Shown one piece after another: positions 12,708-24,799 of a stretch of 64,000 bases of DNA (the stretch's first letter is position 1; each line of letters begins with the position of its first letter). The position numbers and the translations under genes were made by a program. Origin of the DNA: Gnetum montanum (Eukaryota > Streptophyta > Gnetopsida > Gnetales > Gnetaceae). A model generated the notes under the pieces. The model did no database searches. It worked only from the letters and a program-made list of their open reading frames with translations, and was not told where the DNA came from. The DNA is taken from NCBI GenBank assembly GCA_015680685.1, contig MNCI01005236.1:247181-311180 (forward strand), given 5' to 3'.

Positions 12708-12772
12708 TAGTTTTGTTCTCTTTGGCCATAGCCATGTAACCATGGCCACTATGGCCAAAGGGAACAAAACTA
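12708..12772. repeat. 65-base near-perfect inverted repeat at the broken gag start
   Basis: The left arm (12708-12736) and right arm (12741-12772) pair over about 28 bases with one mismatch and a 3-base bulge around a TAAC loop. The right arm is ordinary gag coding sequence (MATMAKGNKT). The left arm is its inverted copy and continues into non-gag sequence. Confidence 0.9.
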
Positions 12773-13341
12773 TGCAAGAGCCAAAAACAAGTCAACCCAA
12801 GGCCCTTGTCACAACCAACCAACTGTCAACATTGGCAGCCTCTACCTTAAACCACACAAGGTGTAACTTTGAAAGGAAAGATTGGTCGAAGTACACCAAG
12901 TTGCCTTTAAAATTATCTGAGTTCCTTGGCTACTTGCTCAAGGGTGGCCAAATCCAATATAAGCAAATGATTGAAAATGCCCACAAGAGGTATGATTAAT
13001 TGTGCAAAATTGCTAAGGATTCCTCTCCAACAATCAAGGATGACCTATTTGTACCAAAATACTTCAAACTTGATCTATTTTACTACTATCATTAGTTGCC
13101 TAGTCATGAAACCAATTTCTATTTAGCCTTGAAGGATGACCTACAAAAGATGCTAGACAATGGGAAGCTAGTGTTGGATGCCTCCAATCTAGGTAGGCCT
13201 CAAAACCAATCCATGACATTGCATAAAGACCCATTGAATGCAAATAATAGCCCTTACATGATATCAGCATTCAATTTTTGCAATAATCCAAAACTTGCCA
13301 AGGAGCCATTTATGATTTAGGTGCCTCCTCATAATGAAAGG
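12741..13341 (+). pseudogene. Tat/Ogre-like gag, first part
   Basis: The translation MATMAKGNK, then CNFERKDWSKYTKLPLKLSEFLGYLL, then ALKDDLQKMLDNGKLVLD is collinear with the gag at 56901-57603. It matches the C-terminal half of Tat-lineage gag. The CX2HX4HX4C knuckle before ALKDD has lost both cysteines (Tyr and Phe replace them), and an in-frame stop follows at about 13094. The frame runs into the insertion at 13342 and resumes at 20376. Confidence 0.75.
13337..13341. repeat. Target-site duplication AAAGG, left copy (E1)
   Basis: AAAGG lies directly before the TGATGAG terminus and is repeated at 20371-20375. Five bases is the usual duplication for gypsy integrases. Confidence 0.95.
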
Positions 13342-14191
13342 TGATGAGTGGCAAGGTACCCCTACACTTGACCATACAAATATGAGCATGCACACACAAT
13401 CTGGTCGAACTCCCAGGACTAAGTGCTTACACGCCCTAATGGAACACTTAAGGTTAATCAAGCATTGTCTTCCTAGACTTACTTGTATTATCATGGTTGT
13501 ATGGTTAATTAAGTCTAAGGTATATGATTTTTATGTCTTTTATCTTTTTAACACCTATGCTAAGAGGTGAAGGGAAAAGAGACTAAATAACTAACTTTCA
13601 TTAACTAAGTTCTAATGGTCCTAGCATCAGTATCCATTCCCACTTACCATACACACCTTGAACCAGTGCAACACTACAGGGATTACCAAACGCTACTCAT
13701 TACTGGGTTACCAAGCATTACACACGTGCTCGAAGTGGTCGTACTGAATGCACTTAACTAGGAGAGTTAAGGGTTGAGAAAGATTAATTATCTAAGAAAG
13801 CATTTAAACATTTAACATTAATTAAATCATATTTAGCTTAGTCCACATGCTACAAGGTTTATCAGAAAGTTCATCTTCATTTCCGTACACAAATATGTGC
13901 TCAAGTACAATTTTCTTGAATAAAGATCCATTCACTTTGAGACTCCTACTACGGGCACATGGAAATTATTCTATCTCTAGAATGGTAAAATTGCCAGAGT
14001 TTAGCTAAGGGTCTTGATCTAGATTGGAAAACAAGGGAAAGCTGCCTCTTATTTATAGAACTGGTGATAGGCTACGATATCGCATACGTGATATCACAAG
14101 GGTGGATGCGATATCGCATACATGATATCACAGGGGTGGACGCGATATCGCGAATGTGACATCATGGCCCATGCGATATCGCATCTCATCA
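13342..14191 (-). repeat. E1 3' LTR (850 bases)
   Basis: Matches 19533-20370 with scattered differences and small gaps. Terminal inverted repeat is TGATGAG/CTCATCA. A TATAAATAAG box on minus lies at 14048-14057, and a cluster of GCGATATCGC-type palindromes lies between it and the LTR edge. Confidence 0.95.
14061..14191 (-). promoter_or_regulatory. GATATC palindrome cluster in E1 LTR U3
   Basis: About six copies of GCGATATCGC or close variants (TGATATCA, CGATATCGC) lie within 130 bases, between the LTR start (minus sense) and the TATA box. The position directly upstream of the core promoter suggests a protein-binding array; that role is an inference. Confidence 0.6.
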
Positions 14192-16378
14192 TACCCCATG
14201 ACTGAATGAAAAATCATCCTTGAGTTCCTTACAAAATATTGGAAAGGTATGCGATTATTGACTTGAATGATACTAATGGTGAATGGGGTGACATGTGAAT
14301 GGATCATCATTACAAAACATGACAAATTTAGTGTTCATGACAACAAGAGTGAACACTATATACATTTGACATCCATCCTTATTTGGCAGTTGAGAGAGAA
14401 GAGAGAGAGAAAAGAAGAAGTCTGTTGCTGCCAACGCCAAGATTGCGCCTTTCGTTGTCCATCCATAAGCACATCATCAATCTTGTTCTTTGCATAACTA
14501 TTTCAGCACCAGTCCATTCTAAGTGTTTCCTCCAGGTCCAATTTTTTGTTGTATGATTACCATCTACACACACAACATAGTCGTATATTAGCAAAGGGTA
14601 AATAAATCATAATGCAGTTAATACCTTACCTCAGTGTAAGGTCCATTGGTTGAGTTGTGATATGGCTAATGTGGATCTAGAGATATAATACTGGTGAGTG
14701 CCCGAGGTGTAGGGGTTAGGAGAAAATCAAAAAAATTGGACTAAGACCCCCATGATTGAGAGTGAACCTTCGATAGTGATAGAATGGAAAAAGATAAGAA
14801 ATAAGAAAATATGGAGAAAAAGAAACAATGGGAACGGTGATAAGATGGATGTCAAAGATGGAGATGAACAAAATAATTGGTAATTGCAGAGATGTTTAAG
14901 GAAAAGAAGTTAACAGATGCATCAAATAGGAATGCCAGTGGGTCCTCCCCAAAGCAGGCTCATGCCCTTAATGCCTTGACAATCCCACATTCAAAGAGTC
15001 TGTAGGCTCTAGGAATGTCATTTGGAAACAAGAGTTAAAGTCTTAACCACAAGATTTGACCAAAAATAAAATAATGCATCAACCAAAATATGGACTATGG
15101 ATACAACTGAAAATGAGGTGAAAATGGAGAAAAAAGGATGGAACAAAAGGAGAATGGAATGGAGTCTCAAGAACAAGGTTATGTATAGCCCCTTGTGTAT
15201 TGGTGGTTAATGTGACTTAGTAAATCCCATTTCAAATTCAACCTCAAACAAACCACATCCAATGACTTCGCATTAATACATTCAGCCAATCCATCCACTT
15301 GAAGTAACAAGAATGTCTCCACCAAAGAGCCACAACTATTCCGACGAAACAAGAAAGGAGAAAATAGGAAGCAATGAAGGGCCTTAGTTAGAGGGAAAAT
15401 GTTTATTTAGTTCCATAACTACTACTTGTAGCCTAGATGTTTATTGCATCTAAGGGATGTGCTTTGAATTCTCACTATTTCTATTTTTATTTTTATTTTT
15501 TGTTTTACGTGAGAACCACACCATGCAAAGACTTATTATTTTTATTAACTCAGCTTCCTGATAATGGAGTAGCGTTGGAATGGTATGGGAGACTCAAGAA
15601 GAAAACATCCAAGCACTCAAGAGAATGGCCAGCACAAATGCATCAAGTTCCCTTGAAGTCACACCCTTTTCAATCCTTGAGTCCTTCCTTAGTTTGAGAA
15701 ATGCCCAATCACCGATTCATTAATAGTTCTTATTTTTTAAGGAAAGGGACTGTACAGTTCCAAGCCAAGAGAGAACATAGAAATTCATGGATGTATGGGT
15801 GACGTGGACTCATTGCCTGCTATATCAAAAGAACCATACCTTAGTATCAACATCATAACTTAAAGGTAAAAACCAAACATTAGCAATCAATGAAATATAG
15901 TTCATACCATCTTCGGAGCACTTATTAAGTGACAAACTTAACAAAACGAAACAAAATAAATAAACACACAAATAAATAAAGAAGTATGAAAAATGTTGTA
16001 AAAAAAACAAGAAGAGTTATAGAAATTTGTAAAAAAAATATGTCAAACAAAAACTTACAAATAAACTGGGGGCCTTGATGGATTAGCATAGGTGGCCATC
16101 TTCCCCATGACTGAATTGAAAAGGATAGATTCGAAATAATGAGTGTTTGTTTAAATCTTTTAGAAGTGTCCAACTTCTCCCAATTAATGTGTTCAGGTTA
16201 AGGGTTGGAAGTTGGTGACACTCTCGTTCCCTTGTATCTATGCTCTCGACGTGGCTGCAAGTTGCTCCCCCAGTTAGTTCCATGCATATTGGTGAGTTGC
16301 TCTCTTGATTAGCTGTCAACCACTAGGTGTTTTCGTGTTGTGTGATTGCTACATATAGGCACCTTTGTATGTTAACCT
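14192..16378 (-). other. E1 3' non-coding region
   Basis: There is no intact ORF or pol domain. Blocks match E2 44625-46853 along most of the length and match the 3' region of D (39391-41384). One such block reads CAATGAGTCCACGTCACCC in E1 sense and CAGTGAGTCCATAACATCC in D at about 39820. The end next to the LTR reads CAGTCATGGGGTA on minus, a weak purine tract shared by D. Confidence 0.75.
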
Positions 16379-16810
16379 CTAGTGCACAGTTGAACATTCC
16401 TGTAAGCCATCACCCTCTGTATCACTGTATGTGATGCATGGAACCTTCTTCTTCTCAATCTTTACATAAGTGTTTTCCTTAGATATTTCTAAGGAAAGAT
16501 CATGGATTCCTAGGCATGCATTTATGGTACTTAGCCATGCCCTTCCCATTATTATTGGGAAGTCTCCTTTGTCATTGTTTACTTGGATCACTAGGAAATT
16601 AGCTGGGTATGACCAACCACACATAGTGATAACAATGTCCTCCACTAGTCCCAAGGGAATAGTGATGGACTCGTCAGCCAACTCTAAGCTAATATTGCTC
16701 TTCTTTAGTGGGGTTAAGTTCCAAGTTTTATACATCTCTTATGATATTAAGTTAACTCCGGAACCTGAGTCCAGAAGAGCTTTACGGGATTCATTCTCAG
16801 CAACTTGGAG
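16379..16810 (-). pseudogene. E1 aspartic protease (retropepsin)
   Basis: The minus translation shows KALLDSGSGVNLIS (active site intact), then IPLGLVEDIVITMCGWSYPANFLVI and FPIIMGRAWLSTI, the flap and the Gly-Arg motif before the second hydrophobic strand. It is the same protease as in D (35820-36240) and E2. A stop interrupts it shortly after the active site. It would process gag in trans or cis. Confidence 0.85.
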
Positions 16811-19410
16811 ATAAATCAAGGGACTTCCAAGATCAGAGAATTTCCTAGGAAGGTGGCCCTCCTTGATGCAGTCAGTGATGGTATGTGTTAACATAACTAT
16901 ATGTGTTGAGCTCTATTTTTGGTTTGATAGAGAGGCATTTTGAGGCTCAACCGCTTCTGGTTGTGAGAGCTTTTTTGGATTGTTGGTTCTAAAGAAAGGT
17001 CTTCTCTTTGTACAGTTGTCAGAACCAACATCGGGTTGAAGGTTTATAGCTCTCGTAGCATTGCATTGTTGTGGTTGAGTGGGGAGTTCCCCTTGCATTG
17101 CTGGAGCAGGTGGTAGTGGAGCTATCAATGTGAGAGTGGTGGATGGATTCAGAGGATGGTATGCATGTGGTGTGTCTCTCCTAGAAGAAGGAGTCCTATA
17201 GTACTCCCAAGCTTGGTAGTGATGTTGTGGGGTCACGTGACCAACAAAGTCACTTGAAGAGATTGGCTACTGCACATAGTAGCCATATAGATCCAGTTGT
17301 TGGTAAGGGTATTGTTGCCTAGGTAGTGGCATCTCCCATGACTGTGGGTATTGCCACTACTAGTGTTGCTCAATAGGTTGTGGTGGAGTTCCACTTGGAT
17401 AATACATTAGCGGTTGGTGGAACTTCCTTGAGTTGCCTTGAGGATAAGGTAACCATCGAGGTGCTTGCCATTTGTTAAGTTGTGGGTTGAGTGCATACAC
17501 CCCAGACTCTTGTAGATGTGAGATTATCTAGCAACATCCCTTAGGATGGTCATATTGGCACATTTTCCATATCAGAATCCACAACCTCTTCAATGATGGT
17601 CATTTACCCTTACCTTTGTTATGTGCATGGTCCAAATCCCTCTTCTTTTTATCATAGTCACTACTTCACTCCTTAGACTCCTCTATGATTTTTAAAACAG
17701 TTTCAAATCTACTATCTAAGGAGTCCTACATTTGATCTACCTTAGCCAACACTTTTGTTGTTAGTTTTTGGAGCGCCAAGATTTTCCTATTCACTAACTC
17801 TTCAAGTGGTGACTCATCCTTCTCCTCATAGAATCTTACTCCCCTTTTTCGGAGGGAAGGATCGCGGTTATACTCTTCCGCACTTTCTCTCTTATGTAGC
17901 TCTTCTTCTTCCTTAGCTACTTGCTCCAACAATCTATGAACCTCATGGGACCTAAGCTTTGATAATCTCCCTTGGGCATATGTTCCAAGGGTTCTCCTAG
18001 TTTCATGCATAAGCCCATCTACAAGATGGCATAGTTGATCCCGTTGTGCGTAACCATGGATCGGGCAACGATGTAACAATGCATAGTATCAACCCATGGT
18101 AGCATTCAAGGATTCATGAGTTCCCTGCTTCCATCCTTGGATTTTCTTTCATAGGTTGGACACTTAGGAGTACGTCTGATACTTATCATTAAATAGTTCT
18201 AGCATCATACTCCACCTCCTAATGGTCTCCAATTCTAAGGACTGACACTAGCTTTTTGCATCTTTTACTAGTGTCCTTGGGAACAACTTTAGTTTTTTCC
18301 ACTCGTTCTCAATGTTCTATAAGACACATGCATTGTGAAATGCTTGTAGATGGTTTTGAGGATCAGTGTTGTATCCCCCCCTCAAATCGTGGGATATTTT
18401 TCATGTCTAGTCTCTTGATCCTGCTATCTTTCTAGTGCCTTGTAGGTATTCTAATGGCCTCTGTGATGTCTAACATGCTTTGGGTTGCAAGTAGGGGTTC
18501 TTCATGGTCGTTTCTCTCATAGCATCTATGATGTCTACATGGTTCCCTACTTTCCTTTATTTCATGCCTTGACTCTCTAGACTGCCCTCATCCTCACTGT
18601 CAATTCTCTCATCGAGGTCTCTCATTTTTCTTACCCTTATCCTCATGGTTAGGTTCCTTGTGATTGCATCCTGATGTTGAAGGAGAGGGTGAATGTTGTG
18701 ATGAAGGTGAAGAAGAAGGAGAACCATCGCCATGACAATGTTTCCTAACTTCTCTTTGTGGTCTTGGCCCTGATCGTGATGATGATCAGAATGCCCATCC
18801 TTATCATGTGTTCATGTTCCCTCGTTGAACACTTGGTGTTCGTGGGGATCAAAACCAAGGTTGTGAATCATGGATCGTAGGTTCTGATACACCACCTCCT
18901 AACCATTGTTAGGAGGGGGAACATCATTTTGCTAACAACCTATGAAAATAGGTTCACCACCCTCAATTTCATTTAAGACAGGTGAAGCATTACAGGGGCC
19001 TTTGCCCTTCAACGATGTGTGGTAACTCTCCTGTTGCAAATCCTGTTGACATTGCACTTCTGTGGGATGGTAGTCCCTTGCATTGTAATCGCATCCAATG
19101 TACTCAATGTATAATTGTGACATGCCTATTCATGCAAGGGCACAAAGGAGCATGTTGGGGGTTGCTCTATCTAGAGGCAACACTATGTTATCCTCCAAGT
19201 CTCTCTAATGCAATTTTTTGTCTTGATGGAAGAAAAAGGTAAAGTTTGGTATATATTCATCATGATGAATATATACCACACTAAATTGTTGAGGAACTGG
19301 CAGATTTTGGTTATGTGTGTTGTGTCGCCGACTATCTCTTGTGTTGTTCCTAGGTGGTGAAGTGCTTTTGTTCGAAGAAGAACATTTTAGTCTTGTTTCA
19401 GTGTGTTGTT
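16811..19410 (-). pseudogene. E1 gag
   Basis: The N-terminal part near 19410-18932 translates with PQQFSVVYIHHDEYIPNFTFFF and runs to YIGCDYNARDYHP. The Retrotrans_gag core lies at about 18500-18100 (QNHLQAFHNAC, LKLFPRTL, MLELFND) in several frames. A well-preserved stretch at 18079-17726 (HGYAQRDQLCHLVDGL to KVDQM) is collinear with E2. A Pro/Gln-rich linker (17236-16913) leads to the protease. Frameshifts and stops occur throughout. Gag would build the particle that packages the element RNA. Confidence 0.8.
19247..19278. repeat. Perfect 32-base palindrome in E1 5' gag
   Basis: Two 16-base arms meet at TCATCA|TGATGA with no spacer and no mismatch. It lies about 235 bases downstream (element sense) of the primer-binding site and codes in frame for VYIHHDEYI. 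A 30-base version is kept in E2 at 49747-49776. Confidence 0.97.
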
Positions 19411-19513
19411 TACCGTTATGCTATTTTTCTCTTGACTAACCCTAAGGGTTTGTTTAAGCTTCCCAACGATGTGGATGATTTCCTATGTTCTACGTAGCAC
19501 ACAAAAAACTAAG

Positions 19514-19531
19514 TCCCCGACAACGATGCCA
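19514..19531 (-). other. E1 primer-binding site (tRNA-Asp type)
   Basis: On minus it reads TGGCATCGTTGTCGGGGA, starting one base inside the 5' LTR edge. Athila and Tat elements commonly use TGGCGCCGTTGCCGGGGA, complementary to the 3' end of tRNA-Asp. The differences here are all transitions. Confidence 0.8.
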
Positions 19532-19532
19532 A

Positions 19533-20370
19533 TGATGAGTGGCGAGGTACCCCTACACTCAACCATACAAATACAAGCATGCACGCATGATTTGGTTGAA
19601 CTCCAAGGACTAAGTGCTTACACACCCTAATGGAACACTTAAGATTAATCAATCGTTCTCTTCCCAGACTTACTTGTATTGTCATAGTTGTATGGTTAAG
19701 TAAGTCTGAGGTATATGATTTTTATGTCTTTTATCTTTATTAACACCTATGCTAAGAGGTGAATGGCAAAGAGACTAAATAACTAACTTTAATTAACTAA
19801 GTTCTAATGGTCCTAGCATCAGTATCCATCCCCCCATTACTGTACACACCTTGAACCAGTGCAATGCTACTGGGATTACCAAACGCTACTTGTTACTAGG
19901 TTACCAAGCGTTACACACATGCTTGAAGCAGTCATACTACATGCACTTAACTAGGAGAGTTAAGGGTTGAGAGAGATTAATTATCTAAGAAAGCATTTAA
20001 ACATTTAACATTAATTAAATCCTATTTATCTTAGTCCACATGCTACAAGGTTTATCAAAAAGTTCATCTTTATTTCTGTACACAAATATGTGCTTAGGTA
20101 CAATTTGCTCGAATAAAGATCCATTCACTTTGAGACTCCTACTATGGGCACATGGAAATCATTCTATCTCTAAAATGGTAAAACTACCAGAGTTTAGCTA
20201 AGGGTCTCAATCTAGATTGGAAAACAAGGGAAAGCTGCCTCTTATTTATAGAATTGGCGATGGGCTACGATATTACGTACGCGATATCGTAGGGGTGGAC
20301 GCGATATCGCAAGGGTGGATGCGATATCACAGATGCAATATTGCAGCCCATGTGATATCACGTCTCATCA
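19533..20370 (-). repeat. E1 5' LTR (838 bases), with TATA box
   Basis: Partner of 13342-14191. The TATAAATAAG box on minus is at 20241-20250. The GATATC palindrome cluster fills 20257-20370, as in the other copy but with several positions mutated. Confidence 0.95.
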
Positions 20371-20375
20371 AAAGG
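20371..20375. repeat. Target-site duplication AAAGG, right copy (E1)
   Basis: Identical to 13337-13341. After it the host gag frame continues without a shift. Confidence 0.95.
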
Positions 20376-21024
20376 GAACCTTCAACTTCATCTAGTTCAA
20401 GGATTCCTTTTGTGCTAAGGATACCATCACTAGCACCTTTTAAAGAATTATTCATCATTAGATTTCCCCCTTCCATTGCCACCAAACCTACAACCCAAGC
20501 TAATTTACATCCTCCTATGATGGCCAATGCAATGACTTCTTTGCAACCCAACAACAAGAACTCACCTATCAAAAAACACAATTTTGTTCCAAAGCCCAAG
20601 GCAAAAGATAACAAGCAAGAAATGGCTTGGAAGAAGGTGAGCTCACCAAATTCCACACCCATTTTAGCCATTCCCATGAGCTCTAACACTCAAAATGCTT
20701 TAACCAGTCAATCAAGGGAGGACCAAAAATAATAAGAGAAGGGAAAGGAGGTTAAGCCATAAATCATAAAACATGAAGTTCAAATCCTAGGATGAACGAA
20801 GAAAGTTAAGATCAATAAGAATGAGAAATCAACAATTAATGATAAAGACTTCCTCAATGCCATGGAATACGTGAAACTATCCTTGAAACAAAAGAATACC
20901 TCTCTTAGCCTGTATAACTTGGTAATGACTTCTTCTACTCACCAAAAAGCCTTAGTGAAGATGTTGACTTCAATTTTTGTTCTAGCCAATAAAAAGTCCA
21001 TCCATAGAGTGATGGTACCACCTC
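20376..21024 (+). pseudogene. Tat/Ogre-like gag, second part
   Basis: This continues the frame of 12741-13341 once E1 and one AAAGG copy are discounted. After a Pro/Lys-rich linker, and after a stop at 20730-20732, it carries FLNAMEYVKLSLKQKNTSLS and LVKMLTSI, in frame with the flank. These match FLDVLTHVKQALKQNNTTFN and LVHILTSI of the other Tat-like element at about 58010-58130. The protease that follows in that element is absent here, because the copia LTR begins at about 21025. Confidence 0.75.
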
Positions 21025-22117
21025 AAGATCATTGAACTTATAAGGGGAGGGAAGAATTTTGGTCCCCAAATAAAACAATTCTTTGAAGTAAAGTACACAC
21101 AAAAATTAATGTGAGTCCCAACCTGGGTAGTCCACACTCAAAGGGTAGTTCACAAGCACACCTTCAAACTTTGTTGCTCTCAAATGTGGTTTGAAGGATA
21201 CCACATCCTATACAAGCTCTAAGCTCTGCAATGGAGTGATTCAATGCTACAAATCCACTTAACCCCGCAAGGTCCAGACAAGCTTAGAATGTGATTTCTA
21301 AGATTCTTCAGCCTTTATAACTTAAGCTCTATGCTAGAGTGTTTTCATGCTACACCAACACTTAATCCCATAGGATCCCAACAAGCTCAAGCAAGATGCC
21401 TTCTTGCAAGAAGCACATCAACCTTGTAGGGCAACAATAGAGACCAATAATCATAAGAAAAGAATGCAACTAAGTTTTTTGATCCTTAAACTTTGAGGTA
21501 CAACTAACTTTGACCAATTACAATAGATAAAATATTATACAATGAGGAAAAATAATGATTATAATGATTTCTTGATGAATACAATGAAAGTACAAAATTA
21601 TTGCTCATTTTTCAATAAGAATGAAGTCTTATTATAGTTAATATGTTTCTAAAATCACCTTGGAATCTATGCAATAGCTAGTTAATGGTCACTAGAAACA
21701 TATTCTCTAAGACAAAGATGTCTTTTTGTAATGGACCTTCATTCTAGAAAGATGTCTTTCTGCATCAGACCTTCATTTTGCAAAGATTTCTTCTTCTCAT
21801 GAAAGACATCTTTCTCTCCGAAAAGATGTCTTCTATTTTTCAAAGACTTCTTCTCCTATGCTACCTTTAAGTCTACTATTTATGCAATAAATCTTCACTT
21901 AATGATAGATTTCTACTATTTCTGTAATATGTCTTCTCTGAAAACAATTATTCAATGTTAAGGCTTCCTTCTAAGCTTTGAAGTCTTTGTTCTTTGTCCA
22001 TGTTCTTGAAATTCCACATGCCTTATTCTCTTAAGCAAAGTCCTACAAACACAACAATCACACAAACATTTTTGTGCTCCATTTTTCTTAACATTTTGAC
22101 ATACCAAAAGGTCAACA
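21025..22117 (-). repeat. Copia LTR, family H, first copy
   Basis: Aligns with 31130-32193 from GATCATTGAA through CAAAGGGTAGTTCACAAGCACACC to AAAAGG(T)CAACA. It ends in TGTTGACC on minus, right after the purine tract. Many AGATGTCT and AGACATCT words occur at 21706-21845. Confidence 0.8.
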
Positions 22118-22130
22118 ATCTCCCCCTTTT
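22118..22130 (-). other. Polypurine tract of the copia remnant
   Basis: Reads AAAAGGGGGAGAT on minus, directly followed by the LTR start TTGTTGACC. This is the common copia tract. Confidence 0.85.
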
Positions 22131-22559
22131 GGTGATGTTCAAAACTTAAGAAAATGGGTTAGCAGATATGCAAATATCCAAAAATATCCATAACTATACT
22201 CTCCCCCTTTTGAATATCATCCAAAAGGATAAAGCACATAAACTTAGCTCTAAAAAATAATAAATATATTAAGACATAAATTCCTATGGTAGCTAAGGAC
22301 TAGGATAAAGCGTTAAGGTTCAAGATTATTTAAAATGTGGAAAATAATGAAATGATGTAAATGCAAAAGCAAAGATCAAAAGAACACCACACAAATATAT
22401 CAAAGGAAAATACCATCTATCTAGCATCACATTAATCACATCTACCTATTTAGCATCATATCAATCACATATGTGCAAAGGCCAAAAAATCACTTATGTG
22501 AGAAAAAAAAACTTCTTTCCCTTTTTGGACAAAAATAAAAAGGAGAGAGACAAACAATC

Positions 22560-24301
22560 TCCCAAGGTCTCTAATCACTAGCCTTCGTTGCATCTGCAAA
22601 TTTTGATTCTGTTGCTACTCTAGATGGAAAATAAGTTAACTCCTCATCGTCTTGGTGCTATATTAGCTTGATCACTATGTGTCCTCATTAGAGGACTCAA
22701 TTTTCTAGATGGGAGATTATGGAGGACGAATCTTCACTCAAAATCAAGATAAAGCTAGAGGATATGGCTAAACCAGAGGTTTCTAAGCTACTACCCATTG
22801 GGACATGGTCTCAAAGATACTCTCCATAGCCTACTACTCAAATGAGCTAGGAGCATCAGCTAATGAAGGAATGGAATGGACAAGTGGTGTAGTATCATGT
22901 GCTCAAGCTTCTGCATGGGAACATGATGCTCCCCCTAGACAAGAGTTGGTGGTGCCTCAAGCTCTAAATTAGACTCCATCCTTAAGTCGTAAGCACACAA
23001 ATGATTAGCTACTATAGAATGCCTTGGGGGGATAGTAATATCCTCCTCATTGTTAAAAATAGGAGTAGTAACCTCTTGGAACTCCTACCCATCAAAAGGA
23101 GGTAAAATTTCAACTACATCCAAACTCTTATGCAAGTAAGAGAGGTTTCTCCCAAGCTTTCCAATGGCTTGTGCAAAAGGTCAAAGAAGATTCTTTACTA
23201 AAGAGCTTATTTGAGCACCTATGGATTTTGATTTTCTCAACTATGAAGATGCCTACTTCTTCTTCTTATATGATTGAGTGCTAGGTCTTGCTTCTACTAT
23301 ATTTGAAAGACTCCTCTTCTCAACATATTTGCTAAGGATCCTCTTGCCTTTGAGCAAAGGCATCTCTAGAATCAACACACTCTTCTAATGGATCAATAAG
23401 CTGATGAGATGGGGGTCCCCAAGAACTCTCTCCTTGGTAAATAAACTTAGTATATCCTAACAGAGTGTATGCCTCAAATCTAATAATAGTCCTATGAGAA
23501 GACAATAAAGCACATATGCCTAGGGTGGTAGAAAATAACTGTAACTTCCCCCTTTTACCATAATGTTATATAACATAACAAGAGATAAGGTGGAAGCATC
23601 AAGAGTCATCAAACTCCTCTTAACATGACCTCTATCAAATGTAATATCTTTCCCAAATAATACATTACAAAATTTATCATATGCTACAGACATGGTACCA
23701 TTTGAATAATGTCCTGCATGGAATCAATGATTACCTAGAAGACATTAGGACTAGAGATCCCAAGGATTTCATTCACAACTTGGGGAGAGACCTCAATGAG
23801 AAGATCCCCAGAAATGGAAGTGAATGCTCCAACAATAGCATTTGTAATAACAATATTGCAATAAAATTTTCTAATTAATACTTCATAAAATAGAAAATTC
23901 ATTATAATGAAAGAGCCCTAGTTCAAAGATTTAAAGTAATCCATCAATGCAATTTGTCTATGGGCAAGGAAAGATAGAGAATGTTCAGTAATGATGCTAA
24001 GGGTTCGAGTGGCCTCAAACCTGTGTTATGCACTTGCATTGTAGAATTGGGATGTGTAAGTGGATGACGTGATACTAGAACTTCCTTTGGATTTCTTCTT
24101 TGGTAGCATCCTAGATGTTCCAACCTTCTTGTGAACCATCTTTGACAAAATCACTACACATGATGGAGCCCTAGTTGTCTCTGTAGGATCAAATGAGGGA
24201 ATATGACAAAGGAATGGGGGTTTTGACTTTAATATAGGCAAAAAATGAGGGCTTTGAACTAAAAATAAGATGTCTTTTATAGAGGAAAGATGTCTTATCA
24301 A
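22560..24301 (-). pseudogene. Downstream ORF resembling plant 'putative transposon protein' domain
   Basis: The frame starts near MVHKKVGTSRMLPKKKSKGSSS, a basic Ser-rich head. It continues with FEATRTLSIITEHSLSFLA, then VLIRKFYCNIVI and IEVSPQVVNEILGI. The last part resembles the VSFSPEAINELLGL region of plant transposon-associated proteins (Transposase_32 type). It then decays into stops. Its place, between the internal region and the purine tract, is where Sirevirus-type copia elements carry an env-like ORF. Function is unknown and the domain match is by eye. Confidence 0.4.
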
Positions 24302-24799
24302 TGTTTCAAAAACACCAGAAGATGTCTTTTAGACATAGTATACGTCTTTCCCATGAAACAACAAAAATCAGAGAGACATCTTTATTCATGAGTACATTTC
24401 TTCGTGAGTAGACATCTTTGCAAAAATAGGATAGGATTTGGGAAAAGCTACCAATGAACTATAGTCTTAATAGATACTTGCAAAAACAAAAACTTACCTA
24501 TACTTATCTACTATTCTATCAAAAAGTAATGGTACTCAGAGAGCTAGAGACAGAGTTTCCTCTTTTGAGGGTTCCTTTCTCAACTAAAATTTTTTAATGT
24601 CCAAGGCTTGGCTTCCTCTTACAAATTTATTAGTAAGAGTATCCTGATTCCCCTATTCCTACCTTTTAATTCTCCATTCTTTCTTAGTTCCTTTATTCTT
24701 TTGAGTTGACATCCTATCTCTCCTATGATCCTGCAAAAAATCCTTTCTTAGTGCACTTTGATAAGACTAAGGAGTTCTATGATATGATCAACTATTTAT

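Larger units (their letters stand above)
13342..20370 (-). mobile_element. E1: non-autonomous Athila-like gypsy element (gag-PR only)
   Basis: Both LTRs are present (TGATGAG...CTCATCA), with matching AAAGG duplications, a primer-binding site resembling that for tRNA-Asp at 19514-19531, and gag and protease remnants on minus. It has no RT, RNase H or integrase. After the protease it passes into a 3' non-coding region that is homologous to the 3' region of element D. Its length is 7029 bases, and E2 is 7020. It must have been mobilised by enzymes of another element, most simply an Athila-like relative such as D. Confidence 0.93.

Noticed and set aside
14379-14594. Minus frames in the E1 3' region that are also present in E2 (44769-45005)
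   Set aside because: Similarity between the copies is at DNA level with frame-breaking differences, and there is no domain; treated as shared non-coding sequence.
20770-20800. Possible tRNA B-box (AGTTCAAATCCT)
   Set aside because: No A-box or cloverleaf could be formed, and the stretch reads as part of the Tat-like gag.
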